A stretch of 64,000 nt of DNA from positions 1-64,000 of the forward strand of contig VGFP01000002.1 in NCBI GenBank assembly GCA_016868855.1. The letters run 5' to 3'. Shown piece after piece: positions 1-8,906 of the stretch. The notes beneath the pieces were generated by a model, which worked only from the letters and a program-made list of their open reading frames with translations, did no database searches and was not told where the DNA came from. The translations under genes were made by a program, and so were the position numbers. This DNA is from Bacteroidota bacterium (lineage in GTDB: Bacteria; Bacteroidota; Bacteroidia; Chitinophagales; Chitinophagaceae). The first letter of the stretch is position 1, and every line of letters starts with the position of its first letter.

Positions 1-1203
1 ATGTACGATATTACTATAATTGGAGCAGGTATTGTTGGGCTCGCAACTGGTGTAAAAATCCTGCAATCAAGACCAGATTTGAAAATTGCAATTTTAGAAA
101 AAGAGAATGAACTGGCAAAGCACCAAACTTCTAATAATTCTGGGGTAATCCACTCTGGGTTGTATTATAAGCCTGGGTCTTTAAAAGCAATAAATTGTAT
201 TAATGGCTACCGTGAGTTAATCAAGTTCTGTGAAGAAGAAGATATCCCATTTGAAATAACCGGCAAGGTGGTTGTAGCAACTCGTAAAGACCAATTACAC
301 ATTCTTGATACATTGCTAGATAGGGGACTTCAGAACGGCTTAAATGGCACACGAAAGATAACCCTTGAGGAACTCAGAGAGTATGAACCATTTTGTGCAG
401 GAGTTGGTGCAATTCATGTCCCACAAACTGGAATAGTAGATTATTCAAGAGTGGCACTAGCTTATGGTGAAAAAATCAAAAATTTAGGGGGTGAAATTTT
501 TACAGGAAATAAGGTTTTAAAAATTGAAAAAAAGGAGTCATCTAATTATATAGAAACTTCAAAAAATACATTTAAAACTAAGTTGATTATTAATTGTGCT
601 GGTTTATATTCTGATAAAGTGGCTAAACTGAGTGATCAATCAATAGATGATGTTAAAATAATTCCATTTAGAGGTGAGTATTTTAAAATTAAAAAGGAAA
701 AAGAATATCTGGTTAAAAACTTAATTTATCCCGTGCCTGATCCTAATTTTCCTTTCTTGGGTGTTCATTTCACAAGGATGAAAAAAGGTGGAGTTGAGGC
801 TGGTCCGAATGCCGTGCTCGCATTTCAAAGAGAGGGTTATAAAAAGTTCCAAATTAATTTAGCTGAATTTGCAGAAACACTTGCATGGCCTGGTTTTCAA
901 AAAGTAGTAGGAAAATATTGGAAAACAGGGTTTGGTGAATTTTATAGATCTTTTTCAAAATCAGCTTTTACTAAAGCATTACAGGAATTAATTCCGGAAA
1001 TCAAAGAGTCTGATCTCATAGAAGGGGGCTCAGGTGTTAGGGCACAGGCGTGCGACCGCACTGGTGGTTTATTAGATGATTTTGAAATAAGAGAATCTAA
1101 ATTTGCTATCAATATCTTAAATGCACCATCTCCCGCCGCAACCAGCTCACTATCAATTGGCAATACTGTTTCTGAGATGGCTTTAAAAAGATTGATTTCA
1201 TAA
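1..1203 (+). CDS. lhgO: L-2-hydroxyglutarate oxidase (FAD-dependent)
   Basis: FAD-dependent oxidoreductase of the DAO/LhgO family, which oxidises L-2-hydroxyglutarate to 2-oxoglutarate and passes electrons to the membrane quinone pool. The N-terminus has the dinucleotide-binding motif GAGIVGLATG at residues 8-17 and an acidic residue at the end of the second strand (ILEKE). The family signatures NNSGVIHSGLYY (about residues 45-56) and GGSGVRAQ (about 342-349) are present, and the 400-residue length is full. The window begins exactly at this ATG, so an upstream start cannot be excluded. By eye the gene is richer in A/T than everything downstream, with many AAA, AAT and TTT codons. In Bacteroidota such genes are often found near polysaccharide clusters, so it may be the edge of one; that is inference. 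Confidence 0.85.
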   Translation: MYDITIIGAGIVGLATGVKILQSRPDLKIAILEKENELAKHQTSNNSGVIHSGLYYKPGSLKAINCINGYRELIKFCEEEDIPFEITGKVVVATRKDQLHILDTLLDRGLQNGLNGTRKITLEELREYEPFCAGVGAIHVPQTGIVDYSRVALAYGEKIKNLGGEIFTGNKVLKIEKKESSNYIETSKNTFKTKLIINCAGLYSDKVAKLSDQSIDDVKIIPFRGEYFKIKKEKEYLVKNLIYPVPDPNFPFLGVHFTRMKKGGVEAGPNAVLAFQREGYKKFQINLAEFAETLAWPGFQKVVGKYWKTGFGEFYRSFSKSAFTKALQELIPEIKESDLIEGGSGVRAQACDRTGGLLDDFEIRESKFAINILNAPSPAATSSLSIGNTVSEMALKRLIS

Positions 1204-1499
1204 TTTAAATAAAAAAAGTAATAAATTTATTTTCTTAATAATGTCATACGTTTTACTCTAATTCTAATCTGAGAATATCATTGTGGGGTTCAAACAGTCG
1301 CTTTCAAGATTATCCCCATAGTCCCTCAATAAAAATCAAACTCTGTAACACATTTTGCCACACACTTTCTAAAATTACCCTGACGAATGATTGGTCTAAA
1401 AAAAGGCTCTGATTTCATCAATGGTTAAAGCGCAGAATTATGAAAATTATGTGTAAAAACACTTGAAAAACTTAAGATATATGAGTAAATTTAGATCTA
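1204..1499. other. AT-rich intergenic gap
   Basis: 296 bases without a credible gene between lhgO and the DUF5723 gene. The first 40 bases are very A/T rich, with a weak AAATAAA/TTTATTT inverted repeat that might end the lhgO transcript. I see no tRNA-like fold, no TAnnTTTG box close to the next start and no tandem repeat. It may mark a junction between an AT-rich acquired block to the left and the core-like region to the right. Confidence 0.5.
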
Positions 1500-2960
1500 T
1501 TGAGGTCCTCCTATATCCATATCTGTCATATTCTTATTTTCTTTTGCAGTCCACTGGCTATTTTTTCTCAATCTTATCAAGCACTTACTGGGTCACGGTT
1601 TGCAGGAAGTTTTAATATGTTTCAAAATCCTGCCTCTTCCATTGCTTCAAAAGATAGCATCGATTTCTATATTGCTTCGCTGCATGTAAACAATTATACC
1701 AATTTCATTCAATTAGGATACGCACCGCTTTTGAGGAAACAACCGACTACAACACTTGATTTTACGGCTGGTGATTTTGCAAGAGATCTGATGACCCAAT
1801 TGAATCTGTCATTGGTGAGTGTCAAATACAAAATCAGTCCAAGGACTGCTATTGGTTTTGGAGTCAATCTTCGCAGCATGATCAATGTGCATACCAGTCA
1901 CTATAACCTGACAGATTCTGCTACAGATATCATTTCGTTTCTTGAGCAAAACAGCGGCAGTCTCCCTTTCAAGGGAAATGCAGCTTCTTCTAATTGGTTG
2001 GAATATGCAGGAAACTTTTCACATCAGTTGATTGACAACAGAAAAATGATGCTGAATGCAGGTGCAAATCTCAGATTGAACAGAGGAATCCTTGGACTGG
2101 TTGGTAGAATTGACAGTCTCGAGTTTCAAAAGATAAATATCTTCGGAAATGATTTGTACACCATTACCAATGCTGATTTTATTTATGGTTATTCAACAAC
2201 TGCAACTGCCTGGGACAATACCATCAGATTCAGGGAGAACCTTCGCAATGTGATGAGAGAAACAAAATGGGGAGCATCCATTGACATCGGAGCAGAATGG
2301 TTGATCAAAAATGAACGTGAATCTGATTGGTTTTATGAAGGCTTGGATTACAACTATACATGGAAAATAGGGTTTTCAATGTTGGATCTTGGTTTTGCCA
2401 GATACAGCTATTATCCGGGGAGTGCAAAAACCAATGGCATCAAAGATGCCATGACCCCGGAAATCTTATTGGATAAATTTGTCGGTGTTACGGATAATAT
2501 TGGAAGTTTCAATGATACTGTATCCACTGTGGTTGAAAGCTTCACAAAGCTAAATGGAAATTTTAAAATATATCATCCATCCCGCCTTCATCTGAATACT
2601 GATCGAAGGCTGACATCTTATTTGTATCTAAATGTGTCCGGGAGTCTTCCATTTTCTGTTGTTAGCCGAGAAAATAATTATTCAGTGAATGACATGGCTG
2701 TTTTCTCCATCACTTCTCGTTATGAGCGCGAGAGATTCGGATTGTATTTGCCTCTTGTTTACAACACCAAAACAAAATTACATGTTGGTGCTGCACTTAG
2801 AGTGGGACCTATGATCATTGGGTTGAACAACTTGAATATTTTCAACAACAATTCAACTCTTCAAAATACCAGTGGATATGTATCGTTTCTGTTTAGAATA
2901 AGACCCAGGGAAAAGAAGCCTAGTTTTGATTTAATCAAATGTCCCAAGAGGGTTTTATAA
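1500..2960 (+). CDS. DUF5723 family outer-membrane-like protein
   Basis: A 486-residue exported protein. The start is unusual: the only candidate after an in-frame stop at 1482 is TTG at 1500, giving a hydrophobic leader (HICHILIFFCSPLAIFS) that fits a signal peptide cleaved near residue 24. The mature part begins with the signature of the Bacteroidota family DUF5723 (TGSRFAGSFNMFQNPAS) and then shows alternating aromatic/polar beta-strand segments through to a C-terminal strand (SGYVSFLFRIRP), suggesting a beta-barrel of the PorP/PorV-like type. The function of the family is unknown. It converges on the next gene with a 6-base overlap of the 3' ends. Confidence 0.7.
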   Translation: MRSSYIHICHILIFFCSPLAIFSQSYQALTGSRFAGSFNMFQNPASSIASKDSIDFYIASLHVNNYTNFIQLGYAPLLRKQPTTTLDFTAGDFARDLMTQLNLSLVSVKYKISPRTAIGFGVNLRSMINVHTSHYNLTDSATDIISFLEQNSGSLPFKGNAASSNWLEYAGNFSHQLIDNRKMMLNAGANLRLNRGILGLVGRIDSLEFQKINIFGNDLYTITNADFIYGYSTTATAWDNTIRFRENLRNVMRETKWGASIDIGAEWLIKNERESDWFYEGLDYNYTWKIGFSMLDLGFARYSYYPGSAKTNGIKDAMTPEILLDKFVGVTDNIGSFNDTVSTVVESFTKLNGNFKIYHPSRLHLNTDRRLTSYLYLNVSGSLPFSVVSRENNYSVNDMAVFSITSRYERERFGLYLPLVYNTKTKLHVGAALRVGPMIIGLNNLNIFNNNSTLQNTSGYVSFLFRIRPREKKPSFDLIKCPKRVL

Positions 2961-4229
2961 GGTTTTTTTCATTCGTACGAGCTCAATACGGGTATCTGTT
3001 ACCTCAAGAATTTCAAATTCAAATCTCCCGATTACGATTCGCTCTCTCACTTTCGGGATGGACTCATTGTAATGTATAATAAAGCCCGACAAGGTTTCGG
3101 AGTCATTCATCTCTAGTCCAAGTTTATATGTATCATTGATGTCTTCAATGCGCAGTCTGCCGGAGAATTCAAACTCATGTTCATTGATTTCCCTTTCAAT
3201 CAATTCTTCTGTATCGTATTCATCCTTGATTTCCCCAAACAACTCCTCCAGCAGATCTTCCATCGTTACAATGCCAGAGGTGCCCCCGAATTCATCAACC
3301 ACCCAAGCCATGCTTTTTCTTTCTTTGATCAGCAAATTCATGAGGTCGGTTGCGGTCATGCTTTCGGGAACAGTGGGTATGGTATGTATAACAGACTGGA
3401 TAGAAGTTGGATTTTTGAAGAGAGATAATTGATGCACATATCCTAGAATATTGTCAATTGTTTTATCGTAAACAACCAGTTTACTGAGATTCGTTTCAAT
3501 GAATTTTTGTTTCAGCTTCTCAATGCCATCGTTGATCTGAACCGACTCTATTTCTTTTCTTGGAACGAGACACTGACGAAGTTTTACGTATGGAAGTGTA
3601 AGGGCATTTTCAAACAATTCTTTGTTCAGCTCCTGGCTTTCGGTTGCTTTTTCATCTCTTGGCTGAATAAAGTTTTCTAATTCAAGTCGCGTGAAGGATG
3701 TTTTGTTTTTTCTGATATGTACATTGATCAGATTTTCCAACATCCATTCAGATATTTTTACAAACTTGTCTGCAATGGGATGAAAGAGCTTGTAAAAAAA
3801 TGAAAAAATGGGTGTGAGAAAAAACATCAGGGTATCACTCTTGGATCCGAACAATGCCCTGCTGAAAAAGAAATAGAGCAGAAAGGATGCTGTTGATACA
3901 ACCAAATCGAATAATATGCGGATGTAGAGGAAATAAGGGATCAAGTCATCCAGCAAATAACTTTCGATTTGTAGCCACAAAGGTGTCAGCAATTCATCCA
4001 CAAAGAGCCCATAAATGACAAGCATGATGACAATCCCCACATTCATTGCATAAATGAATTTGGATGGTTCATCCAGGAATTGTGAAAGGATGCCAGCACT
4101 TTTAGAACGTTGTTTTTTTCTGAGTTCAACCGCCAAGCGGTTGAGTGAAACAAATCCAACTTCTATGCCGGCGAAAAATCCGGCCATTATGAATGCGATG
4201 AAAATGCCAAATAAGAAAAATGATCCCAT
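2955..4229 (-). CDS. CNNM/CBS/CorC-domain membrane protein (hemolysin C / GldE family)
   Basis: Membrane protein of the CNNM-CBS-CorC architecture, related to hemolysin-C/YtfL proteins and to Bacteroidota GldE; family members are linked to Mg/Co efflux or, for GldE, gliding. About four hydrophobic segments in the first 180 residues form the CNNM domain, followed by a CBS pair (from LVPRKEIESVQ to WVVDEFGGTSGIVTMEDLLEE) and a C-terminal CorC/HlyC transporter-associated domain (FSGRLRIEDIN onward). An upstream in-frame ATG at 4310 would overlap gmk by 65 bases; I prefer the ATG at 4229, just after the gmk stop, giving 424 residues. It is the last gene of a leftward set with murA and gmk. Whether it is GldE itself cannot be decided here. 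Confidence 0.8.
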   Translation of the reverse strand: MGSFFLFGIFIAFIMAGFFAGIEVGFVSLNRLAVELRKKQRSKSAGILSQFLDEPSKFIYAMNVGIVIMLVIYGLFVDELLTPLWLQIESYLLDDLIPYFLYIRILFDLVVSTASFLLYFFFSRALFGSKSDTLMFFLTPIFSFFYKLFHPIADKFVKISEWMLENLINVHIRKNKTSFTRLELENFIQPRDEKATESQELNKELFENALTLPYVKLRQCLVPRKEIESVQINDGIEKLKQKFIETNLSKLVVYDKTIDNILGYVHQLSLFKNPTSIQSVIHTIPTVPESMTATDLMNLLIKERKSMAWVVDEFGGTSGIVTMEDLLEELFGEIKDEYDTEELIEREINEHEFEFSGRLRIEDINDTYKLGLEMNDSETLSGFIIHYNESIPKVRERIVIGRFEFEILEVTDTRIELVRMKKTL

Positions 4230-4245
4230 GGGCAACAAAGATACA

Positions 4246-4827
4246 TCAGTTCGCAATGAACTGTCTAACCAGTGCAATGACTTCTGCTGAAGCTCTTTCA
4301 ATGTCATCATTTAAAACTACCTGATCAAACTGCTCCTTGTATTGCAGTTCCTCAGTAGCCTTGTTGATCCTGGTCATGATATTTTCTGCAGTGTCAGTCC
4401 CCCTTTTTTCAAGCCGCTCCTTCAAAACAGCAATGGATGGCGGTTCTATGAAAATGGACAAAACCAGATGTCCAAATTGTTTTTTTACGTTGAGGGCTCC
4501 TTTTACATCGATGTCTAATACTGGTAGTTTGCCCTCACTCCAGATGCGATTCAATTCCTCTACCGTAGTGCCATAATACAATCCGGGATACACCATTTCC
4601 CATTCTATAAAAGCATTATTTTCAATCAGCTTTTTGAACACTTCCTCGTTGGTAAAATGATAATCAATTCCTTCCTGCTCATTGCCCCTGATTTTTCTTG
4701 TAGTGGCAGAAACACTGAATGAGAGTTCTTTGGTAAATGCAGCCAACAACTTTGATTTGACAGTAGTTTTACCTGCCCCTGATGGAGCGGTGAGAATGAT
4801 GATTTTCTTTTTATCTGTTTCAGGCAT
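4246..4827 (-). CDS. gmk: guanylate kinase
   Basis: Converts GMP to GDP with ATP, feeding GTP and dGTP pools in the cytoplasm. The P-loop APSGAGKTT lies at residues 14-22, followed by the GMP-binding region SVSATTRKIRGNEQEGIDYHF (split here as SVSATTRK then GIDYHF) and EWEMVYPGLYYGT. The length of 193 residues is normal. The gene lies 2 bases downstream of the murA stop, so the two are almost certainly cotranscribed. Confidence 0.95.
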   Translation of the reverse strand: MPETDKKKIIILTAPSGAGKTTVKSKLLAAFTKELSFSVSATTRKIRGNEQEGIDYHFTNEEVFKKLIENNAFIEWEMVYPGLYYGTTVEELNRIWSEGKLPVLDIDVKGALNVKKQFGHLVLSIFIEPPSIAVLKERLEKRGTDTAENIMTRINKATEELQYKEQFDQVVLNDDIERASAEVIALVRQFIAN

Positions 4828-4829
4828 TA

Positions 4830-6140
4830 TCAGGAATCAATTCTTTTGATGTTTGCACCAAGTGCATTCAAACGCTTGTCAATGTATTGGTAACCCCTGT
4901 CGATTTGTTCAATGTTTTGGATGACACTTTTTCCCTCAGCACTGAGCGCTGCGATCAAGAGTGCAACACCAGCACGGATATCCGGACTCGCCATTGTAAT
5001 GCCCCGCAGGGCTTGTTCTCTTTCCAATCCAATCACTGCAGCACGATGGGGGTCGCATAAAATAATCCTTGCACCCATGTCAATCAGCTTGTCTACAAAG
5101 AACAGCCTGCTTTCAAACATTTTCTGGTGAATCAATACACTTCCTCTTGCTTGTGTGGCTACCACCAGCAGGATGCTCAGCAGATCAGGTGTGAGTCCAG
5201 GCCATGGATGATCATAGATGGTCAGTACTGATCCATCGATGAAATGCTGAATTTCATATACATCTTGAGATGGGATGATGATGTCGTCACCTTTGAATTC
5301 CATCTGAATTCCCAGCTGCTGAAATTTTTGAGGAATCATTCCCAGATGCTCAATTCCGGCATGCTTGATGGTGATATTGCTTTGGGTCATGGCAGCCAAA
5401 CCAATAAAAGATCCTACTTCAATCATATCAGGCAACATGGCATGGGTGGTTCCGCCAAGTGAATCCACACCATCAATAATGAGTAAGTTGGATCCAATGC
5501 CTGTGATCTTTGCACCCATGCGGTTCAACATCTTGCAGAGTTGTTGAACATAAGGTTCGCATGCAGCATTGTAGATTGTTGTTTTCCCCTTTGCAAGGAC
5601 AGCGGCGAAAATAATATTGGCAGTCCCGGTGACAGATGGCTCATCGAGCAAGAGATCTGTTCCAACCAATTGATTAGTATGCAACCTGAAAAATCCTTCT
5701 CCCTGGATGTATTCAAATTTCACACCCAGTTTTTCGAATCCAATGATATGCGTATCCAGTCTTCTTCTGCCTATTTTATCACCACCCGGTTTGGGGATGA
5801 AAGCTTTTTTGAATCTACCCAGCAGCGGACCCGCAATCATCACTGATCCGCGCAAGCGACTGCTGTTTTGCTGAAACGCGGGATCCTCCAGTTTTTCCAA
5901 TGCAACCTGATCTGCTTTGAAAACACAGGTATGACGGTCCTTTCGGTCAACTTCTACACCTAAATCTGCCAGTAAATCAATCAGCAAATTGACATCTAAT
6001 ATGTCTGGTATGTTCTGAACTGTTACAGTTTCTGATGTAAGTAATACTGCACTGATGATTTGCAGTGCTTCATTTTTTGCACCCTGGGGAGTGATTTCAC
6101 CTTTTAGTTGTATGCCACCCTGAACTTCAAATGCTTTCAT
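4830..6140 (-). CDS. murA: UDP-N-acetylglucosamine 1-carboxyvinyltransferase (MurA) with Asp at the fosfomycin-target position
   Basis: First committed enzyme of peptidoglycan synthesis: transfers enolpyruvate from PEP to UDP-GlcNAc. At 436 residues it is full length, with the N-terminal substrate motif GAKNEAL (20-26), the RLRGS helix (95-99) and the active-site loop. In E. coli this loop reads PGGCxxG with catalytic Cys115, the residue alkylated by fosfomycin; here it is PGGDKIG with Asp121. Asp at this site is known from Mycobacterium tuberculosis and Chlamydia enzymes and makes them insensitive to fosfomycin, so natural resistance is predicted. It is the first gene of the murA-gmk-CNNM set. 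Confidence 0.95.
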   Translation of the reverse strand: MKAFEVQGGIQLKGEITPQGAKNEALQIISAVLLTSETVTVQNIPDILDVNLLIDLLADLGVEVDRKDRHTCVFKADQVALEKLEDPAFQQNSSRLRGSVMIAGPLLGRFKKAFIPKPGGDKIGRRRLDTHIIGFEKLGVKFEYIQGEGFFRLHTNQLVGTDLLLDEPSVTGTANIIFAAVLAKGKTTIYNAACEPYVQQLCKMLNRMGAKITGIGSNLLIIDGVDSLGGTTHAMLPDMIEVGSFIGLAAMTQSNITIKHAGIEHLGMIPQKFQQLGIQMEFKGDDIIIPSQDVYEIQHFIDGSVLTIYDHPWPGLTPDLLSILLVVATQARGSVLIHQKMFESRLFFVDKLIDMGARIILCDPHRAAVIGLEREQALRGITMASPDIRAGVALLIAALSAEGKSVIQNIEQIDRGYQYIDKRLNALGANIKRIDS

Positions 6141-6161
6141 GCAGATGCTTTATGGCAACGG

Positions 6162-6824
6162 TTATTTGAAACGCTTCTTGCCAAATTTTTGTTGTGGTCT
6201 GTTTTTGCCACCACCGCCATTGCGGTTACGTTGTTGGAATCCTCCTCCCTTGCCGCCACGCTTCATGAATCGGTCGTCGCGTTCTCTGTATGCTCTCACA
6301 AATGGGGTATTGGTAAATTCCAACTGTCCCTGGGTAATGGAATTCAATTCGCTGCGAATGCTTTCATCCGGAATCAATTCCTTGTGCCATGTATTATAGG
6401 CGAGCTTCATGTAATAAGCAATGATGTGCGCAAATCCTGATCGCTTTTCTTCATTCTCCTCGGCCATTGCTTTTGCAATTACCAATTCAAGGTGTTTGCC
6501 CAAATGAGAATACCGTGGGTATCTTTTTGGATAGGGAAGTGGTGCAGGTTTTGCCTGGAGTGACTCGCGGGTGGGAATGGGATAGGGGCTTTCTACGTCC
6601 AGGTTAAAATCAGCTATCAAAAAAAGATGATCCCAGAGCTTATGTCGATAATCTTCCACACTTTTTAAATGTGGATTGAAAAATCCCATCAACTCAATGA
6701 CAGCCTGAGCATTTTTTTGTCTTCTTTCCTTGTCTTCTATCGAAAGTATATGATCCACCATTTTTTGCACATGTCTGCCGTATTCCCTCATTGCCAAATG
6801 TGGTCTCGTTGTATTATAATCCAT
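6162..6824 (-). CDS. DUF4290 family protein with basic Gly/Arg-rich tail
   Basis: Cytoplasmic protein of the Bacteroidota-specific DUF4290 family, function unknown. I start it at the ATG at 6824 (MDYNTTRPHLAMREYGRHVQ), where family similarity begins; a longer frame to 6902 would overlap the divergent SRAP gene region and adds non-family residues. The body (residues 1-180) is helical and charged. The last 35 residues are low-complexity Gly/Arg/Lys (KRGGKGGGFQQRNRNGGGG and onward), resembling an RNA-binding tail. A TATTTTTG box lies at 6844-6851 upstream on this strand. It sits 21 bases upstream of murA and may be cotranscribed with it. Confidence 0.7.
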   Translation of the reverse strand: MDYNTTRPHLAMREYGRHVQKMVDHILSIEDKERRQKNAQAVIELMGFFNPHLKSVEDYRHKLWDHLFLIADFNLDVESPYPIPTRESLQAKPAPLPYPKRYPRYSHLGKHLELVIAKAMAEENEEKRSGFAHIIAYYMKLAYNTWHKELIPDESIRSELNSITQGQLEFTNTPFVRAYRERDDRFMKRGGKGGGFQQRNRNGGGGKNRPQQKFGKKRFK

Positions 6825-6843
6825 CCTTGATGTTTGAAAGGAA

Positions 6844-6851
6844 CAAAAATA
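6844..6851 (-). promoter_or_regulatory. -7-like box (TATTTTTG) for the DUF4290-murA-gmk set
   Basis: On the minus strand the sequence matches the Bacteroidota -7 consensus TAnnTTTG and ends 19 bases before the DUF4290 ATG at 6824. No convincing TTG -33 element was confirmed. Confidence 0.4.
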
Positions 6852-6912
6852 GGGATTATAGGCGTATTTGATTAAAAATGGTCTGAAAGGGTGTCTTTTC
6901 ATAATTTGCAGG

Positions 6913-7692
6913 ATGTGCTTTTACAATGGGGTAGACATCAGTCGAGCGGAGCATATCAGGCTCAATAAAAAAGAAAAGCAACTGTCTGATGTTTTACTCA
7001 ACCTTCAGCAGCCCATGGCAAGCGGATTCGAATATCCACTTTGGCCTGTAGTGAAACCCATTGATAAAGGGAACGACTTTACATTTGAAATGATGCACTG
7101 GGAATTCATTCCATCATATATCAAGTCTTCCGAAGCGCTTCTGCATTTTAGAAAAGGCGGATTCAATCCCAATACTGGAAAAAAAGATTTCCCACACAAT
7201 ACACTCAATGCAAGAGGCGAAGATGTCCTTCAGCGTCCCACTTACAAAGATGCAGCACTTCACCGCAGGTGTCTTGTGCTTTCATCCGGATTTTATGAAT
7301 GGCGACATTATACGCCTGTGGGTGGAAAGGATACTGCATATCCTTATTATATCAGATTGAAAAACAGCGAATACTTTTTCATGGCAGGAATTTTCAATCC
7401 ATGGTTGGATCATTCAACCGGTGAAATGGTCAACAGTTTTTCCATCCTTACCACCGCTGCCAATCCGCTGATGGAAAAAATCCACAACAAGAAAAAAAGA
7501 ATGCCTGTGATTTTACCTGAGGAAGAGGCAGGAAGATGGATTCAATCCGATTTATCCATCCACGATATCCAACAACTTGCAGTCCATCAAATCAATGATG
7601 ATGCAATGATGGCCTATACGATTCGCAAAGATTTCAGGCAAATCGAGGAGCCGCGTGAACCGTTTCAGTACGAGGAACTTCCTACACTCTGA
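6913..7692 (+). CDS. SRAP domain abasic-site DNA-protein crosslink protein (YedK/HMCES family)
   Basis: Member of the SRAP family, which shields abasic sites in single-stranded DNA by forming a thiazolidine crosslink through the N-terminal cysteine. An upstream in-frame ATG exists at 6868, but the correct start must be 6913 because the protein then begins MCFYNG, and removal of Met exposes the catalytic Cys2. The other family residues are present: Asn in LNARGEDV, Glu in SGFYEW and His in HNKKKRMPVIL. The length is 259 residues. The gene is divergent from DUF4290 and overlaps the next gene by 11 bases at its 3' end. Confidence 0.92.
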   Translation: MCFYNGVDISRAEHIRLNKKEKQLSDVLLNLQQPMASGFEYPLWPVVKPIDKGNDFTFEMMHWEFIPSYIKSSEALLHFRKGGFNPNTGKKDFPHNTLNARGEDVLQRPTYKDAALHRRCLVLSSGFYEWRHYTPVGGKDTAYPYYIRLKNSEYFFMAGIFNPWLDHSTGEMVNSFSILTTAANPLMEKIHNKKKRMPVILPEEEAGRWIQSDLSIHDIQQLAVHQINDDAMMAYTIRKDFRQIEEPREPFQYEELPTL

Positions 7693-8800
7693 CGTATACT
7701 TTTTTCTTGTCCATCCAGTATCCGACAAACCAACAGAACAACATCAATGCAGCTGAATAGAAAAATGATCCAAATGGTCCGGGTGTGAGTTTTTGAAATA
7801 CATCAAGGTTGATGGCCTCTTCATACGAACGACCTTTGGCATCGGTAAAAATATTGAACATGATGGGGACGAAGTCAGAGAGTAAATAAATAAAGAGGGG
7901 ATTTTTTCCGAACACCTCGAAAAAATATGTCCAGTCTTTTCTGTAATTGGTTTTATCCAACACATATACCAACAAACTGATCAGCATCAGATCAATTCCA
8001 CAGGTATAAAGGGTAAATGAGCCGGTCCACAGTTTCTTGTTGATTGGAAAACTATAATTCCAGCAATGAGCAATCGCCAACAGTACAGCACCACCGAGCA
8101 ACAGTTTGGTCAGGGTTTCATAATCTTTGCCTTTTTCTCTCAGCATGACACCGGCATAATATCCAATGATCACATTCACGATGGAAGGAAATGTGCTCAG
8201 AAATCCTTCCGGATCAAATGGAACGCCCTCGCCCTTGTACATGTGACCTTCACCGATGAGCCATCGGTCGACTTTGATTTGAAAGCTTCCCATCATGGTA
8301 TAATCACCTCCCAGGTACATCAATAGCCAGTATCCTAGTAAAAAAACAACACTCAACACGATGACGGATCTTTTCGAAAAATAATATATCATCAGTGAGG
8401 CAGCGCCATAACAGAGTGCGATGCGCTGAAGTACGCCAAACATTCTGGTGGTTTCAACCGGTTTCATCACCCATTCATTGGCCTCGTTCAATTTTACAAA
8501 TGGAAACCAATAAAGCAAGTAGCCTATTAAGAAAATCAAAAAGGTTCTTTTGAATATTTTTCCCAATATAGCTGACTGATTCATTTTCTGAAACTTCGGC
8601 ATGGTAAAGGCCATGGCATTTCCTACTGCAAACAAAAAGGAGGGAAACACAAGATCGGTTGGTGTGAATCCATGCCAGGCAGCATGTTCCAGCGGTGCAA
8701 AAGGTTCAGCGCCGGATCCTTGGTTGTTGACAATGATCATGAAGCATACTGTCATGCCCCTGAAAATATCAAGAGCAGTAAAGCGTTGTGAAGATGACAT
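7682..8800 (-). CDS. heparan-alpha-glucosaminide N-acetyltransferase-like membrane protein (DUF5009/NagX family)
   Basis: Polytopic inner-membrane protein with about ten hydrophobic segments. The N-terminal RFTALDIFRGMTVCFMI and the loop HAAWHGFTPTDLVFPSFLF identify the HGSNAT/DUF5009 (COG4299) family of acyltransferase-3-like proteins, thought to acetylate amino sugars across the membrane. The family histidine after the first segment (HGFTPTD) is present. I choose the ATG at 8800 (MSSSQRFTALD), 372 residues, over one ten codons upstream. The substrate is unknown. Confidence 0.8.
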   Translation of the reverse strand: MSSSQRFTALDIFRGMTVCFMIIVNNQGSGAEPFAPLEHAAWHGFTPTDLVFPSFLFAVGNAMAFTMPKFQKMNQSAILGKIFKRTFLIFLIGYLLYWFPFVKLNEANEWVMKPVETTRMFGVLQRIALCYGAASLMIYYFSKRSVIVLSVVFLLGYWLLMYLGGDYTMMGSFQIKVDRWLIGEGHMYKGEGVPFDPEGFLSTFPSIVNVIIGYYAGVMLREKGKDYETLTKLLLGGAVLLAIAHCWNYSFPINKKLWTGSFTLYTCGIDLMLISLLVYVLDKTNYRKDWTYFFEVFGKNPLFIYLLSDFVPIMFNIFTDAKGRSYEEAINLDVFQKLTPGPFGSFFYSAALMLFCWFVGYWMDKKKVYVRV

Positions 8801-8906
8801 AAGCTGTTGATTGGTTGATGGAATGTACAAAAAAACTTATATTCTTTGATCATTCCTGAAATCATTTGCATCCACGCATGCAAACGAAAGGCTCCAAAAA
8901 TTACTG

